Positions 43,492 through 52,049 of a stretch of DNA of 64,000 nt are shown here, piece by piece. Numbering within the stretch: the stretch's first letter is position 1; each line of letters opens with the position of its first letter. Location: the NCBI RefSeq assembly GCF_963675455.1, contig NZ_OY776217.1, forward strand, positions 310,001 to 374,000. The letters run 5' to 3'. This stretch comes from Emcibacter sp. Its GTDB lineage: Bacteria > Pseudomonadota > Alphaproteobacteria > Sphingomonadales > Emcibacteraceae. Made by a program: the position numbers and the translations under genes. Below the pieces are notes generated by a model, which saw only the letters and a program-made list of their open reading frames with translations, was not told the DNA's origin and did not search any database.

Positions 43492-44519
43492 TGGGTTCGG
43501 GTCTGCTGCCTGACCATATCAGTCCGCTTGTCGATAAACTTCGGCAGGGCGACCACACTCCTGTTTCCCTGCCGGATGTGGCTGCGCTGACTGAAGTCCT
43601 CATGCGGTCTACCGAGAGCTATTTCCGCTCCATTGACCTGACCCTTTATCAGGAATGTCAGTCTCTGGCTGACTATATCAATGACGCCAAGGCGGAAATT
43701 GCTTCCCTGTCGCCGGAACATGCCGACAGCGCGCAGATTCCGCGGGCCGGGCAGGAACTGGCGGCCATCGTTCAGCAGACCGAGAGCGCCACAAATACGA
43801 TCATGGAATCAGCGGAACAGATCATGTCTGCAGATACTGATGATCCGGAAGTCTTCCAGGCAACCGTACATGAAGCAGTCATGCAGATTTTCGAAGCCTG
43901 TTCCTTCCAGGATATTACCGGCCAGAGAATCAGCAAGGTTGTCCGTACCCTTGAATATGTGGAAGACCGGGTTGACCGCCTGATCAATATTCTTGGCCTT
44001 CAGGATGACGAACTGGCCAAAGCCGCCCAGCCGGCCGAGGAAATTGACGAAGAAAAAGCACTTCTCAATGGCCCTGCCCTGGAAGGTGAAGGCATAGACC
44101 AGACAGAAATTGATGCCCTTCTCAATGGGGAAGCTGACGCCTCCAATGAAATTGCCGAAGATGCACCTGCCGAGGAACCGGCCGCGGCCCAGGAAGACCT
44201 GAACGCAGATGACATTGACGCCCTGTTTGCCCAAGACGGTCCGGCAGAGGTCGAAGAACCGGCGGCAGTTGAAACCCCCGCCCCGGAGGCGGAGGCCCCC
44301 CCCAAGGAACTGGATGCAGACGATATTGACGCCCTGTTTGCAGAAGACGCTCCCGCCGCTGCAGCAGCCCCGGAACCGGAACCTGCCTCACCGGTGGTGG
44401 CAAAGAAGCAACCCAGGGTTTTCGCCAAGAAGACCTATGAGGAAGATCCCGAGGCCGCCCTTGACGCCAAGGACTCCGGCAAGACTTCCCAGGAAGATAT
44501 CGACGCCCTGTTCGGGTGA
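43491..44519 (+). CDS. cheZ: CheZ-type CheY-P phosphatase with multiple FliM-like tail motifs
   Basis: 342 residues, well above the roughly 214 of enteric CheZ. The long four-helix bundle (about 10-170) has the phosphatase signature CSFQDITGQRISKVVRTLEY with Asp141 and the catalytic Gln145. From about 175 the chain is acidic, Ala/Pro/Glu-rich and probably disordered. It contains four repeats: QTEIDALLNG (204-213), NADDIDALFAQ (238-248), DADDIDALFAE (275-285) and SQEDIDALFG (333-342, the C-terminus). They resemble the FliM N-terminal CheY-P-binding peptide. cheY is directly upstream. Confidence 0.9.
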   Translation: MGSGLLPDHISPLVDKLRQGDHTPVSLPDVAALTEVLMRSTESYFRSIDLTLYQECQSLADYINDAKAEIASLSPEHADSAQIPRAGQELAAIVQQTESATNTIMESAEQIMSADTDDPEVFQATVHEAVMQIFEACSFQDITGQRISKVVRTLEYVEDRVDRLINILGLQDDELAKAAQPAEEIDEEKALLNGPALEGEGIDQTEIDALLNGEADASNEIAEDAPAEEPAAAQEDLNADDIDALFAQDGPAEVEEPAAVETPAPEAEAPPKELDADDIDALFAEDAPAAAAAPEPEPASPVVAKKQPRVFAKKTYEEDPEAALDAKDSGKTSQEDIDALFG

Positions 44520-44542
44520 TCATTAAAGAAAAAAATTAAGAC

Positions 44543-44573
44543 CTGCCGGTCATCGCGCCGGCAGTTTCTGTTT
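44543..44573. terminator. Terminator between cheZ and the EAL gene
   Basis: CTGCCGG (44543-44549) and CCGGCAG (44558-44564) form a 7-bp stem with an 8-base loop, followed by a T-rich stretch. Lies between convergent genes and probably serves cheZ; an A-rich stretch on the other side could serve the EAL gene. Confidence 0.65.
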
Positions 44574-44578
44574 GTGCC

Positions 44579-45796
44579 TCAGAGATTGAGGGACGGATCG
44601 CTGCTGAGGCGCGGCTCGCCGAACAGGAAGCCCTGTCCGAAATCCATACCAAAATCGAGGATTTCAAGAATGGTTTCCTCGTCCTCGATCTTTTCAACAA
44701 TCAGGTCGATATCATAACGGGCAAAGGCTTCCTTGATATCATCGGGATGGATGTCCACCTGCTGATCGACAAGCGCCCGGGCGTCAAGTTTCACATAACG
44801 GAAATAACGGGACGCCAGATCCGCAAGGTCAATATTGTGGTCAATCACCTTGTCCATGGAAAAACGGAAGCCACGGCGACCCAGATTGGCCAGGCTGCGC
44901 CCCACGGCCGCCGAATGACGCATCACATCCTGCTGCGAAAACTCAAAGACCAGACGATCGGCAAGCTCTTGGTTTTCCAGCATAAAATCAATGAACTGCG
45001 GAAAAAACTCCTGGTCATTAAGCGAGACCGAGGAAATGTTGCAGAAAAACCTGAGATCCGGTTTGCGCGGCCCCAGACGACGGATCACCTGGATACAACG
45101 GAACAGAAGCAGATTATCCAGAGTCCCGACCAGGCCGCTGTCTTCGGCCAGCTGGATATACTGGCTGGGGAAAATCACATTGTCCCCTTCATCTCGAACC
45201 CGGGAATAGGCCTCGAAATAGACCACCCGGCGGGACGGAAGAGCGACAATTGGCTGCAAATACAAATCAACCCGGTTGTCTTCCAGGGCATAATGCATGA
45301 TGCGCAGAATTTCCTCGTCGCTCCGGTCCTTGCTTTCCTTATTCACCCCGGCCTGTCCAAAAGAACTGGAGGATATGTGGCGGGCAAGATCGTCACTGCC
45401 GACCCGGTCGGCAAGCCGCTTGCCGGATTTCTCGACAACCTGATTCAAAAGGGTCTGCAGGACCCGCATTTCGGATATAATTTCGGCGTTCTGGCTGTTG
45501 TTCGACCTGTTCAGCTGCTCGTCATGTTTCTGCAGTTCCTGCCTCATTTCATCCAGACGATCGAGGCTCATCTGATAGTCCTGATGCAGGTCCATAAGCC
45601 TGTTGGCCATATCCTGTCGGCTCATCCGGAAAATATACAGAGCATGAACCTGCATGCTGGCAAGAAAGACCACGGCCGCAATCACCAGCGGCGTGACCGG
45701 GGTCAGTTTTGGAAAGATCTCGGGACTGACAAGATAGACAAGAACAGCCACTACCGCATAGCTCGCCAAAATCAGAATATGTGTCAGAATATTCAT
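44579..45796 (-). CDS. TipF-like EAL-domain protein
   Basis: 405 residues. Two N-terminal membrane helices (about 5-25 and 35-52), a coiled coil (65-120, LDRLDEMRQELQKHDEQLN) and a C-terminal EAL domain (165-400). This layout matches Caulobacter TipF, a c-di-GMP-binding flagellar-assembly protein. The EAL box is FEAYSR, Asn in FCNISS, Glu in VFEFSQ, Lys in YVKLDAR and Gln in FGQGFLFGEP are kept, but the DDFGTG loop is replaced by MDKVIDH, losing one metal-binding Asp. So it is likely a receptor with weak or no phosphodiesterase activity. Converges on cheYZ. Confidence 0.75.
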   Translation of the reverse strand: MNILTHILILASYAVVAVLVYLVSPEIFPKLTPVTPLVIAAVVFLASMQVHALYIFRMSRQDMANRLMDLHQDYQMSLDRLDEMRQELQKHDEQLNRSNNSQNAEIISEMRVLQTLLNQVVEKSGKRLADRVGSDDLARHISSSSFGQAGVNKESKDRSDEEILRIMHYALEDNRVDLYLQPIVALPSRRVVYFEAYSRVRDEGDNVIFPSQYIQLAEDSGLVGTLDNLLLFRCIQVIRRLGPRKPDLRFFCNISSVSLNDQEFFPQFIDFMLENQELADRLVFEFSQQDVMRHSAAVGRSLANLGRRGFRFSMDKVIDHNIDLADLASRYFRYVKLDARALVDQQVDIHPDDIKEAFARYDIDLIVEKIEDEETILEILDFGMDFGQGFLFGEPRLSSDPSLNL

Positions 45797-45971
45797 CTAC
45801 AGTCCCATAACCCGTTGGTGCGTGTCCGCAATTTGCACAGTACAGCGGATTACCACCCCCTCTGTCTTTGTCATCGCGGTAAAACAATCCGGCTACGATA
45901 GATGAGATGCATTCCGGGATCAAGTTTTCTGCAACAGACAAACAGAAACACTTCTGTCCCGGGCAAAGAAA

Positions 45972-45993
45972 AAGGGCGGTTGAAACCGCCCTT
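45972..45993 (-). terminator. Terminator of the TonB/ExbB operon
   Basis: AAGGGCGGTT (45972-45981) and AACCGCCCTT (45984-45993) form a strong stem; on the minus strand a run of T follows. It lies 27 bp beyond the stop of the TPR gene. Confidence 0.85.
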
Positions 45994-46019
45994 CCTCAAA
46001 ATCATCTTCTGCACCGGGA

Positions 46020-47405
46020 TTAACCGCCGAGGAATTCCTTGATGTCTGCAAGCCGTTTGGCTTCCTTGGACAGGTAGGAAATCCACTTGTCAGCCATCTT
46101 CCGGCTGCGATCGAATTTCCGGGCCGACTGAAACTCTTTGCGAGCGTCGTCAAGTTTCCCAAGATTGAAATAAGCCATACCGCGAACCACATGTGCAGTA
46201 TCTTCGCGCCTCAGCTTGCCTTTATCAATGGCAAGACCGATATATTTGGCCGCATTTTCATAATCATCCAGCTGCATGTAGACCTGACCGAGACGCATGT
46301 AAAGATCTCCGTCTTTTGCCATTTCGGCAGCTTTCCGCAAAGGCATCAGCGCTTTTTGGTAGTCCTGTCCGTTAATGAAAGCCTGAGACAGATATTCCCA
46401 GTTCTTTTCATTCTTCTCTACCTTTCCCTCTTTCATTGCCCTGTCCAGCACCTTGGAGGATTTATAGGGAATTTCATGGTACAGGAACAACTGGGACAAA
46501 TTGACCAGCTCGGATTCCTTGATCAGGAAGCCCTGACGATAGGCAGTTTCATAAACCGTAAGCTGCTTCTGCTCCAGTTCCCTCTTCTGCTTTTCGGTCA
46601 TGCCTTTTTCATTGGTCAGTTCGCCATACATGCCGGCAAGCTGAACCCAATATTCCTTTTTCGGCCATTTGGTGACCAGAAGTTCAACGATATCGGTAAC
46701 GGTCCGGTATTCCTTGAGTTCGAAATACATGACCCGCAACAGGAGATACCAGTTTTCCTTCGGTTCCTTGCCTTTTTCCTCGTAAAGTTTGATGGCCCGC
46801 TCAATGTAGGGAATCCCTTTACGATAATAGGACACATCATTCTTCTGGTCGCCCAGGGAATAATAGGCCTGTCCGAGAATAACCAGGGCATTCTCGCTCG
46901 GTGTTTCCTGATATTCCATCCATTTGTTCATGTAATCAATGGATGTCTGATACTGTTCCATGACGAAATACAACTGCGCCATGGTGTAGGTCACATTATC
47001 TTCCAGCGCCGGCGGCAGGTTTTCCTGCTTCAGAACATTATTATAGGCCGCAATGGCACCTTTATAATCTTCCTTGCTGTAGGCCAGATAACCCTTAAAG
47101 TTATAATATTGAGCACGCTCATAGCTGTTCAGCTTGTCCAGCTTTGAACCCAGCTCCTCCTCAAGAACCCGCGAGGCTTCCGCCCAGTTTTCCGCCTCTG
47201 CAAAAGCCTGGGCTTCCCCAAGAGCATTCCCCACCTTCAGGCCCATGGCAGGCGTTTTGCGGGTTTTGCGGTTGGCGTATTTGCTTTCCTCTTCAGCGGC
47301 GACCGCCTGACCTGTCAGTGCAACCGTTACCGGTGCCACCAACAAAGCAGCAGACAGTGCAGAAGCGGAGAAAAGGGTTTTCGTAAATTTACTCATCGAT
47401 GTCAT
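46020..47405 (-). CDS. Exported TPR protein of the TonB locus
   Basis: 461 residues from the ATG at 47405 (strong GAGGAGG site). Signal peptide (MSKFTKTLFSASALSAALLV...GQAVAA). The rest is helical with about eight TPR units, e.g. YFVMEQYQTSIDYMNKWMEY, YMRLGQVYMQLDDYENAAKY and VRGMAYFNLGKLDDARKEFQ. Periplasmic TPR proteins are standard last genes of DUF3450-ExbB-ExbD-TonB loci and are thought to assist TonB-dependent uptake. Ligand or receptor partner unknown. Confidence 0.85.
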   Translation of the reverse strand: MTSMSKFTKTLFSASALSAALLVAPVTVALTGQAVAAEEESKYANRKTRKTPAMGLKVGNALGEAQAFAEAENWAEASRVLEEELGSKLDKLNSYERAQYYNFKGYLAYSKEDYKGAIAAYNNVLKQENLPPALEDNVTYTMAQLYFVMEQYQTSIDYMNKWMEYQETPSENALVILGQAYYSLGDQKNDVSYYRKGIPYIERAIKLYEEKGKEPKENWYLLLRVMYFELKEYRTVTDIVELLVTKWPKKEYWVQLAGMYGELTNEKGMTEKQKRELEQKQLTVYETAYRQGFLIKESELVNLSQLFLYHEIPYKSSKVLDRAMKEGKVEKNEKNWEYLSQAFINGQDYQKALMPLRKAAEMAKDGDLYMRLGQVYMQLDDYENAAKYIGLAIDKGKLRREDTAHVVRGMAYFNLGKLDDARKEFQSARKFDRSRKMADKWISYLSKEAKRLADIKEFLGG

Positions 47406-47419
47406 TACTTACCTCCTCT

Positions 47420-48025
47420 CTACTTCTCTAGCTCGAACGTGATTTTATGCAGAACCCCGGACACATCGACCGGCTCCCCGTCAACCACTTTCGGCTTGTA
47501 TTTAAATTTCTCGGCCGCCTTGATCGCAGCACGGTTAAACAGGCTGCTTGTGGTTTCAACAACCACAATGTCCCTCACCGTACCGTTTTTGGTCACCGTG
47601 AATTCCAGGATCACATATCCTTCGATACCGCGTTCAGCTGCACGACGGGGATAAACCGGCGCCACCTTCACGATCGGAAGATAATCACCGTCACTGGCGG
47701 CAAACCCACCAGTTCCAGCCACCTGGATACCCGTATCAACCTGGGCAGAACCGATTTCAAAGCCGGTCTGGACATTGTTCAGGCTTGTATCCATCTCGAT
47801 GTCCGGCGTTTCCGGAGGTGTTTCCACCTCTTCAGGCTTTTCGGGTTTACGCACTTTCTGTTCTACTTCACGGGCCTTACGCACATCCGCGATTTCGACA
47901 CGAATATTAACGCCTTTTTCCGTGCTTGCCTTTTCACCGGTTGCAATCAACCACTGCATGGCAAAGAACAGCAGAAAAGTAATCAGAAATGCGAAAGAAA
48001 ATGAAACTGTAAATCTTGCTATCAT
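47420..48025 (-). CDS. tonB: Energy transducer TonB
   Basis: 201 residues. N-terminal membrane anchor (FTVSFSFAFLITFLLFFAMQWL), a Lys/Pro/Glu linker (VEQKVRKPEKPEEVETPPETPD) and a TonB C-terminal domain (VYPRRAAERGIEGYVILEFTV...KFKYKPKVVDGEPV, ending HKITFELEK). Transmits proton-motive energy from ExbB/ExbD to outer-membrane receptors. The linker is short, so it may need the TPR or TtpC partners. Overlaps exbD by 4 bp. Note the C-terminus resembles that of the TPR/TonB-C protein at 27647. Confidence 0.92.
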   Translation of the reverse strand: MIARFTVSFSFAFLITFLLFFAMQWLIATGEKASTEKGVNIRVEIADVRKAREVEQKVRKPEKPEEVETPPETPDIEMDTSLNNVQTGFEIGSAQVDTGIQVAGTGGFAASDGDYLPIVKVAPVYPRRAAERGIEGYVILEFTVTKNGTVRDIVVVETTSSLFNRAAIKAAEKFKYKPKVVDGEPVDVSGVLHKITFELEK

Positions 48026-48423
48026 TGTTCCCTCGTCGATACTACGTAATCCATGACACCCGCAGCGCGAACGGCATCAATAACGTCAGTCATGACACCG
48101 GTCCTGGCCGCCTTGTCAGCCTGGATTACCACTGTTCCTTCCGGATTTTCCGCCCGCAGTCTTTCCACATTGGCCCGGATTGCCCGCACGTCAACGCGTT
48201 TTTTCTGCATCCAGACCTCATTCTGATCACTCACAGCAATCATAATGTTGGCCTTGGTTTGTGGCACAGAGGTTTCAGACAATGGCCGGTCTATGTCGAT
48301 ACCGGCCTCCTTCACAAAGGCTGCTGTCACGATAAAAAAGATGAGCATGATAAACACGATGTCGAGCATCGGCGTCATATCAATAGTTGCATCATCCTGG
48401 CTTTTTGCAGCATGTTTTCGCAT
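48022..48423 (-). CDS. exbD: Biopolymer transport protein ExbD/TolR
   Basis: 133 residues. One N-terminal membrane helix with the conserved Asp (TIDMTPMLDIVFIMLIFFIVTAAFV), which is the proton-carrying residue. The periplasmic part (ENPEGTVVIQADKAARTGVM) is the usual ExbD fold. Part of the minus-strand operon: 4-bp overlap with tonB. Confidence 0.94.
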   Translation of the reverse strand: MRKHAAKSQDDATIDMTPMLDIVFIMLIFFIVTAAFVKEAGIDIDRPLSETSVPQTKANIMIAVSDQNEVWMQKKRVDVRAIRANVERLRAENPEGTVVIQADKAARTGVMTDVIDAVRAAGVMDYVVSTREQ

Positions 48424-48432
48424 GGCTCTCTC

Positions 48433-48960
48433 TTAATGATCCATTGTTAAGTGATCTTCGAGCATTTCGGCTTCCTTGTTGGCGCGGTTCTCCAGATAAG
48501 AGGAGGCAAACACGCCGGACAAGGCACCGACCATTCCGGCCATAGTAGGAATCGTGGCTTTGGATACACCCGCCGCCATCGCGCGGACATTGCCGCTTCC
48601 CAATACTGCCATCACATCAAAGACCTCAATCATTCCGGTTACGGTACCAAGGAGACCAAGAAGAGGACAGACCGCTACCAATGTCTTGATAAGCGGAATG
48701 GTTCCTCTCAGATCCATCGTCACCTGACTGATCATGGCTTCGCGAATTTTATGGGCGAACCAGGAAGTCCGCTCGGAGCGAGCTTCCCAAGTTCCCATAA
48801 CTTCATTCACTTGCTTGCGATGTCCGGTTTTAAAATATACCAGACGCTCGAAAACCAGGCCCCAGATCAGCAGGATTACGAGAAAGATCCAGGTCAGGAT
48901 CGGGCCACCCCGTTCCATAAAGTCCCTTACCAACTCGTATGATTCCAACAGGGGCGTCAT
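48433..48960 (-). CDS. exbB: ExbB/TolQ-type proton channel protein (short)
   Basis: 175 residues with three membrane helices: about 17-37 (GGPILTWIFLVILLIWGLVF), 90-110 (LIKTLVAVCPLLGLLGTVTGMIEVF) and 134-155 (ATIPTMAGMVGALSGVFASSY). The MotA/TolQ/ExbB hallmark LLGTVTGM is present. Works with ExbD. A second, longer ExbB-domain protein is encoded immediately upstream. Confidence 0.93.
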   Translation of the reverse strand: MTPLLESYELVRDFMERGGPILTWIFLVILLIWGLVFERLVYFKTGHRKQVNEVMGTWEARSERTSWFAHKIREAMISQVTMDLRGTIPLIKTLVAVCPLLGLLGTVTGMIEVFDVMAVLGSGNVRAMAAGVSKATIPTMAGMVGALSGVFASSYLENRANKEAEMLEDHLTMDH

Positions 48961-48962
48961 GA

Positions 48963-50336
48963 TCAGGCTCCTTTACCGGACTGCTGCTCTGCATGAACGG
49001 CGATGATACCGGCACTCTGTTCTTCCAGAGTATGGATAACCCGTTTGCTCATGCCGGCAACAATGCTGTGCAGGAACAGTGTCGGCAGAGCCACCACGAT
49101 ACCAAGCACGGTTGTCATAAGAGCCTGGGAAATACCACCAGCCATCAGTTTCGGATCACCAGTACCAAACAATGTCATGGACTGGAAGGTCTGGATCATA
49201 CCAGTCACCGTACCGAGAAGACCCATCAGAGGGGCAACGGCAGAGATGATTTTGATCATCACCAGGAAGCGTTCAAGAGCAGGTGTTTCTTTCAGGATCG
49301 CTTCATCCAGTTTAAGTTCGAGAGTTTCAACGTCAACGGTTTTGTTGGCGTCATAAACACTGAGCACACGGCCAAGCGGGTTGTTGGTGCTGATGACATC
49401 GCTTCTGATCTGTTTTTTCACCTTGCTGTTCGCAGAATAGAGGGTGATGAAACAGTAAGCGATCAGCAGGACACCAATGGCGCCGATAGCGAGGATCAGG
49501 TAACCGATGGTACCACCCTGGTCGATACGTTCACTAATGGAAGGCGCCTGGATCAGCAGGGCCAGGATTGAACCGCGTGACGGGTCAAGTGCAAAGGCTG
49601 TGAAACCGTCAGTGGCGGCCTGCAGCTCGGATGCGGTTCCCTGGAAACGTGCAGCCGGCTGGCGTACCAGTTCGGAAACCTGCTGAGCACCAGGGCTCCA
49701 TTCCAGATATTTACCGTCTGACACCAGGTTGAAGGTACCAACGCGGGTTACTTCCTTGTCTTCGGTCGCACCGTCAGGATACTGAACAGTCGTGGTGAAG
49801 TTTACAACTTTACCTGACTCGGTCATTTCCCGCTGTACTTCGTACCACAGACGCTCGATTTCCTCGATGGTCGGCAGCTTGGAGCTGGACGCGGTTTTCT
49901 CGATCAGAGCGTCCAGGAAGTCGCCACGGTTGGGATACTGGGCACTGATGATAGAGGCATCAAAGATACCGCGGGCATCACCGGAAACCTGCTGCAGAAC
50001 ACCAAACAGTTCTTTCAGGGCACCAAGCTCGTTGGACAGCTCTTCCTGCAACTGGGCCAGCTTTTCCTCGTTGGCATTGAACTCAGCTTCCAGGCGGTCC
50101 GAACGACGCTCTTCCGCGCGCTGTTCTGCCTCGGCTTCTTTCAGAAGCTGCTGCTGTTTCGCTTTATCGCGCAGGAATTCCTGCTCACGGTTACGATGTT
50201 CGGCAGTTTCGTTGATTTTGCCCTGGCGGACAATTTCCAGAAGCTCGTCAAGATTCTGAGCTGCCTGTTGTGACATAGCTGTTGAGGCAATTCCGCCGAA
50301 GGCAACAGCAAGAATAAGTGTAATCAGTTTCTTCAT
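48963..50336 (-). CDS. TtpC-like long ExbB-domain protein
   Basis: 457 residues. Signal peptide (MKKLITLILAVAFGGIASTAMS), a periplasmic part with a coiled coil (residues 45-110, AKQQQLLKEAEAEQRAEERR) and a beta-rich region, and a C-terminal MotA/TolQ/ExbB domain (GGTIGYLILAIGAIGVLLIAY, LMGLLGTVTGMIQTFQSMTLF, VLGIVVALPTLFLHSIVA). This matches TtpC of the Vibrio TonB2 system, which adds a periplasmic extension to an ExbB core. Two bp before the short exbB. Confidence 0.88.
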   Translation of the reverse strand: MKKLITLILAVAFGGIASTAMSQQAAQNLDELLEIVRQGKINETAEHRNREQEFLRDKAKQQQLLKEAEAEQRAEERRSDRLEAEFNANEEKLAQLQEELSNELGALKELFGVLQQVSGDARGIFDASIISAQYPNRGDFLDALIEKTASSSKLPTIEEIERLWYEVQREMTESGKVVNFTTTVQYPDGATEDKEVTRVGTFNLVSDGKYLEWSPGAQQVSELVRQPAARFQGTASELQAATDGFTAFALDPSRGSILALLIQAPSISERIDQGGTIGYLILAIGAIGVLLIAYCFITLYSANSKVKKQIRSDVISTNNPLGRVLSVYDANKTVDVETLELKLDEAILKETPALERFLVMIKIISAVAPLMGLLGTVTGMIQTFQSMTLFGTGDPKLMAGGISQALMTTVLGIVVALPTLFLHSIVAGMSKRVIHTLEEQSAGIIAVHAEQQSGKGA

Positions 50337-51118
50337 TTTGCCTGCTCCGGTGCCAGAATTGGAAGTCTCAGAAGTCTGTCAGCAGCCGCCTGTTTGTTGG
50401 CCACTTTCAGAGCCTGGGAAACAGAGGAGTTATAGTCATCTGACAGAACTTCAAACTGGCCTGTAGTTTTGTTCCATGCGCCGGAAACCTTGCCGTCTTT
50501 GGTTTGATAGACAAGTGCTACACGGCCGATCTGCAGGAATTCAACCTCACGGGACACACCATCAATATCAATGGAGTCTGTGTAGGATACGAGAGCACGA
50601 CCATAATCGCTTTCGATCTGATAGGCCTCGAAAACGCTGCGGAATTTCTCGGAAGCATCCACAGAAGGATCATCCATCAGAGTTTTGAGGTTTGCGATGG
50701 AGTCAAGACGGGTTTCCTTCTGGAACGGAATGTCATGAGTGACAAACTGCTCGAGGGCATCAACCATTTTCACCATTGTCGGCGTAATCTGGCGCTTAAC
50801 ATAAGTAACCTGCTTGATGGACTGATTAAGGTCTTCCATCACTGCTTTCTGGTTGTCAATCTGACGCTGCAACTGAGCATTATAGATCTTCAAACCTTCA
50901 ATGGTTTTTACCACGGCTTTGTATTCGGCGACAATTTTGTCGGTATCTTCAACAATGCCGTCGATGCGTTTTTGTGATTCCTGTGCAATCTTGTTTGCAG
51001 CAGCGCCCTCATTGAGGACGTCCTGCAATTCAGTTGCACCCGCTACAGCAGCACCCCAGACAAGGGTACCGGCAGCAACGGCGGAAAGAACTATAGTTCT
51101 TACTCGGTGCTTAATCAT
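50333..51118 (-). CDS. DUF3450 periplasmic coiled-coil protein
   Basis: 261 residues. Signal peptide (RTIVLSAVAAGTLVWGAAVAGA), then a long helical hairpin (VKTIEGLKIYNAQLQRQIDNQKAVMEDLNQSIKQ) and the family segment LTPTMVKM-like TPTMVKMVDALEQFVTHDIPFQKETRLDSIANLKTLMDDP. DUF3450 proteins open TonB2-type loci. Predicted partner of the TtpC-like protein; overlap is 4 bp. The operon promoter should be in the 51119-51200 region. Confidence 0.9.
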   Translation of the reverse strand: MIKHRVRTIVLSAVAAGTLVWGAAVAGATELQDVLNEGAAANKIAQESQKRIDGIVEDTDKIVAEYKAVVKTIEGLKIYNAQLQRQIDNQKAVMEDLNQSIKQVTYVKRQITPTMVKMVDALEQFVTHDIPFQKETRLDSIANLKTLMDDPSVDASEKFRSVFEAYQIESDYGRALVSYTDSIDIDGVSREVEFLQIGRVALVYQTKDGKVSGAWNKTTGQFEVLSDDYNSSVSQALKVANKQAAADRLLRLPILAPEQAK

Positions 51119-51860
51119 GCGTCTTCCTACAGCTTTTTATGGGTTGTAAAAATTGAACCATCCAATATGGCATAATATGCGTTCGGAGATTTTGTATGCA
51201 ATCGGGAAACAGCCTGGCAAGAGAAGCGTATATATACGTCCCGCAATTCCAGGTTTGGTTCCTTCATACTCATCCCCTTGTACACAATCCTACTAAAGCA
51301 CCCTTAATTTATCTGAAAGAATTCAGAAAAAGGGTTCTAAAAATTTTAATCCGTTACATGCGGTTACCCTTTTTTGGGTTTAATGTTTTTTCCGCATTTT
51401 ATTCTCAAGACCCGGCGAACCGGATCCACACCTCACAGACTGTGCGTCACACTATCCCAAAAACTGTATGCTTTTCAAGACCTGCTTCATTGCAAATTCA
51501 AAAAAAACTATATTTTATACATTTACAGCCCTGAAAAGGTCATGCACAAAGCCTCCGGAACCGTTTAATATACTCATATTATCAGTATGTTAGACTATTT
51601 TTCATTCGCAAGGAAGGGTTTGTGGCACCCGCCGGAATTAACCACCCGCCAGCATCATCCGAGCAGCATTGAGAGGGGGTATGTGAAACAATTGTTAAAT
51701 ATGCTCACGGATAACGAAAGAATCATGCCGGAACACCGAACGCCGGAACGACAAAAGCAGCATGGCGTGCCGATGCTGCTTTGGTTACAGTTGGCAGATT
51801 TGGGATCCCGGAGCGGCAGGTTATACCCGCCCGGGTCTTTCCGATCAGGCCTGGATCAAC
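51119..51860. other. 742-bp region without a convincing gene
   Basis: Contains the DUF3450 promoter region, a long-loop hairpin with T run (AAAAAGGGT 51327-51335, ACCCTTTTT 51366-51374), and the terminator of the small gene at 51861 (51754-51782). A 98-codon plus-strand frame (51587-51883) shows no ribosome site or recognisable protein and is not called. Confidence 0.5.
51754..51782 (-). terminator. Terminator of the riboswitch-controlled small gene
   Basis: On the minus strand AAAGCAGCAT and ATGCTGCTTT form a perfect 10-bp stem around a 9-base loop, followed by T (plus-strand arms at 51754-51763 and 51773-51782). It lies 79 bp beyond the stop at 51861. Confidence 0.7.
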
Positions 51861-52034
51861 CTAGTGGGTGCGAACGGAATTGACGGCTTCAAGTACGCCA
51901 TGCCATTTGTTTTCGATACAGGTCTGGCGGGCAGCTGCAAGGCCGAACCGTTTTACCATTTGATAGGCCAGTTCCTGTTTGTATTCGAAATCGTCCTTGG
52001 TGGAAAACTCTGCAGTCATTTTACTTCTTGCCAT
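51861..52034 (-). CDS. 57-residue protein under a cyclic di-GMP riboswitch
   Basis: 57 residues from the ATG at 52034. A canonical AAGGAG lies 8 bases upstream, directly after the aptamer. Sequence MARSKMTAEFSTKDDFEYKQ... then LAYQMVKRFGLAAARQTCI and a C-terminal VNSVRTH: soluble, helical, one Cys (39), no signal peptide or membrane segment. I do not recognise the family. A longer in-frame ATG at 52064 lies inside the riboswitch and is rejected. It has its own leader and terminator, so it is an independent transcription unit. It may be a c-di-GMP output protein; that is inference. Confidence 0.72.
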   Translation of the reverse strand: MARSKMTAEFSTKDDFEYKQELAYQMVKRFGLAAARQTCIENKWHGVLEAVNSVRTH

Positions 52035-52049
52035 CTTAACTTCTCCTTG

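Noticed and set aside
51587..51883. 98-codon plus-strand frame in the region between the TonB operon and the riboswitch unit
   Set aside because: No ribosome site, no recognisable protein features, and it overlaps the minus-strand terminator and the end of the better-supported 57-codon gene.
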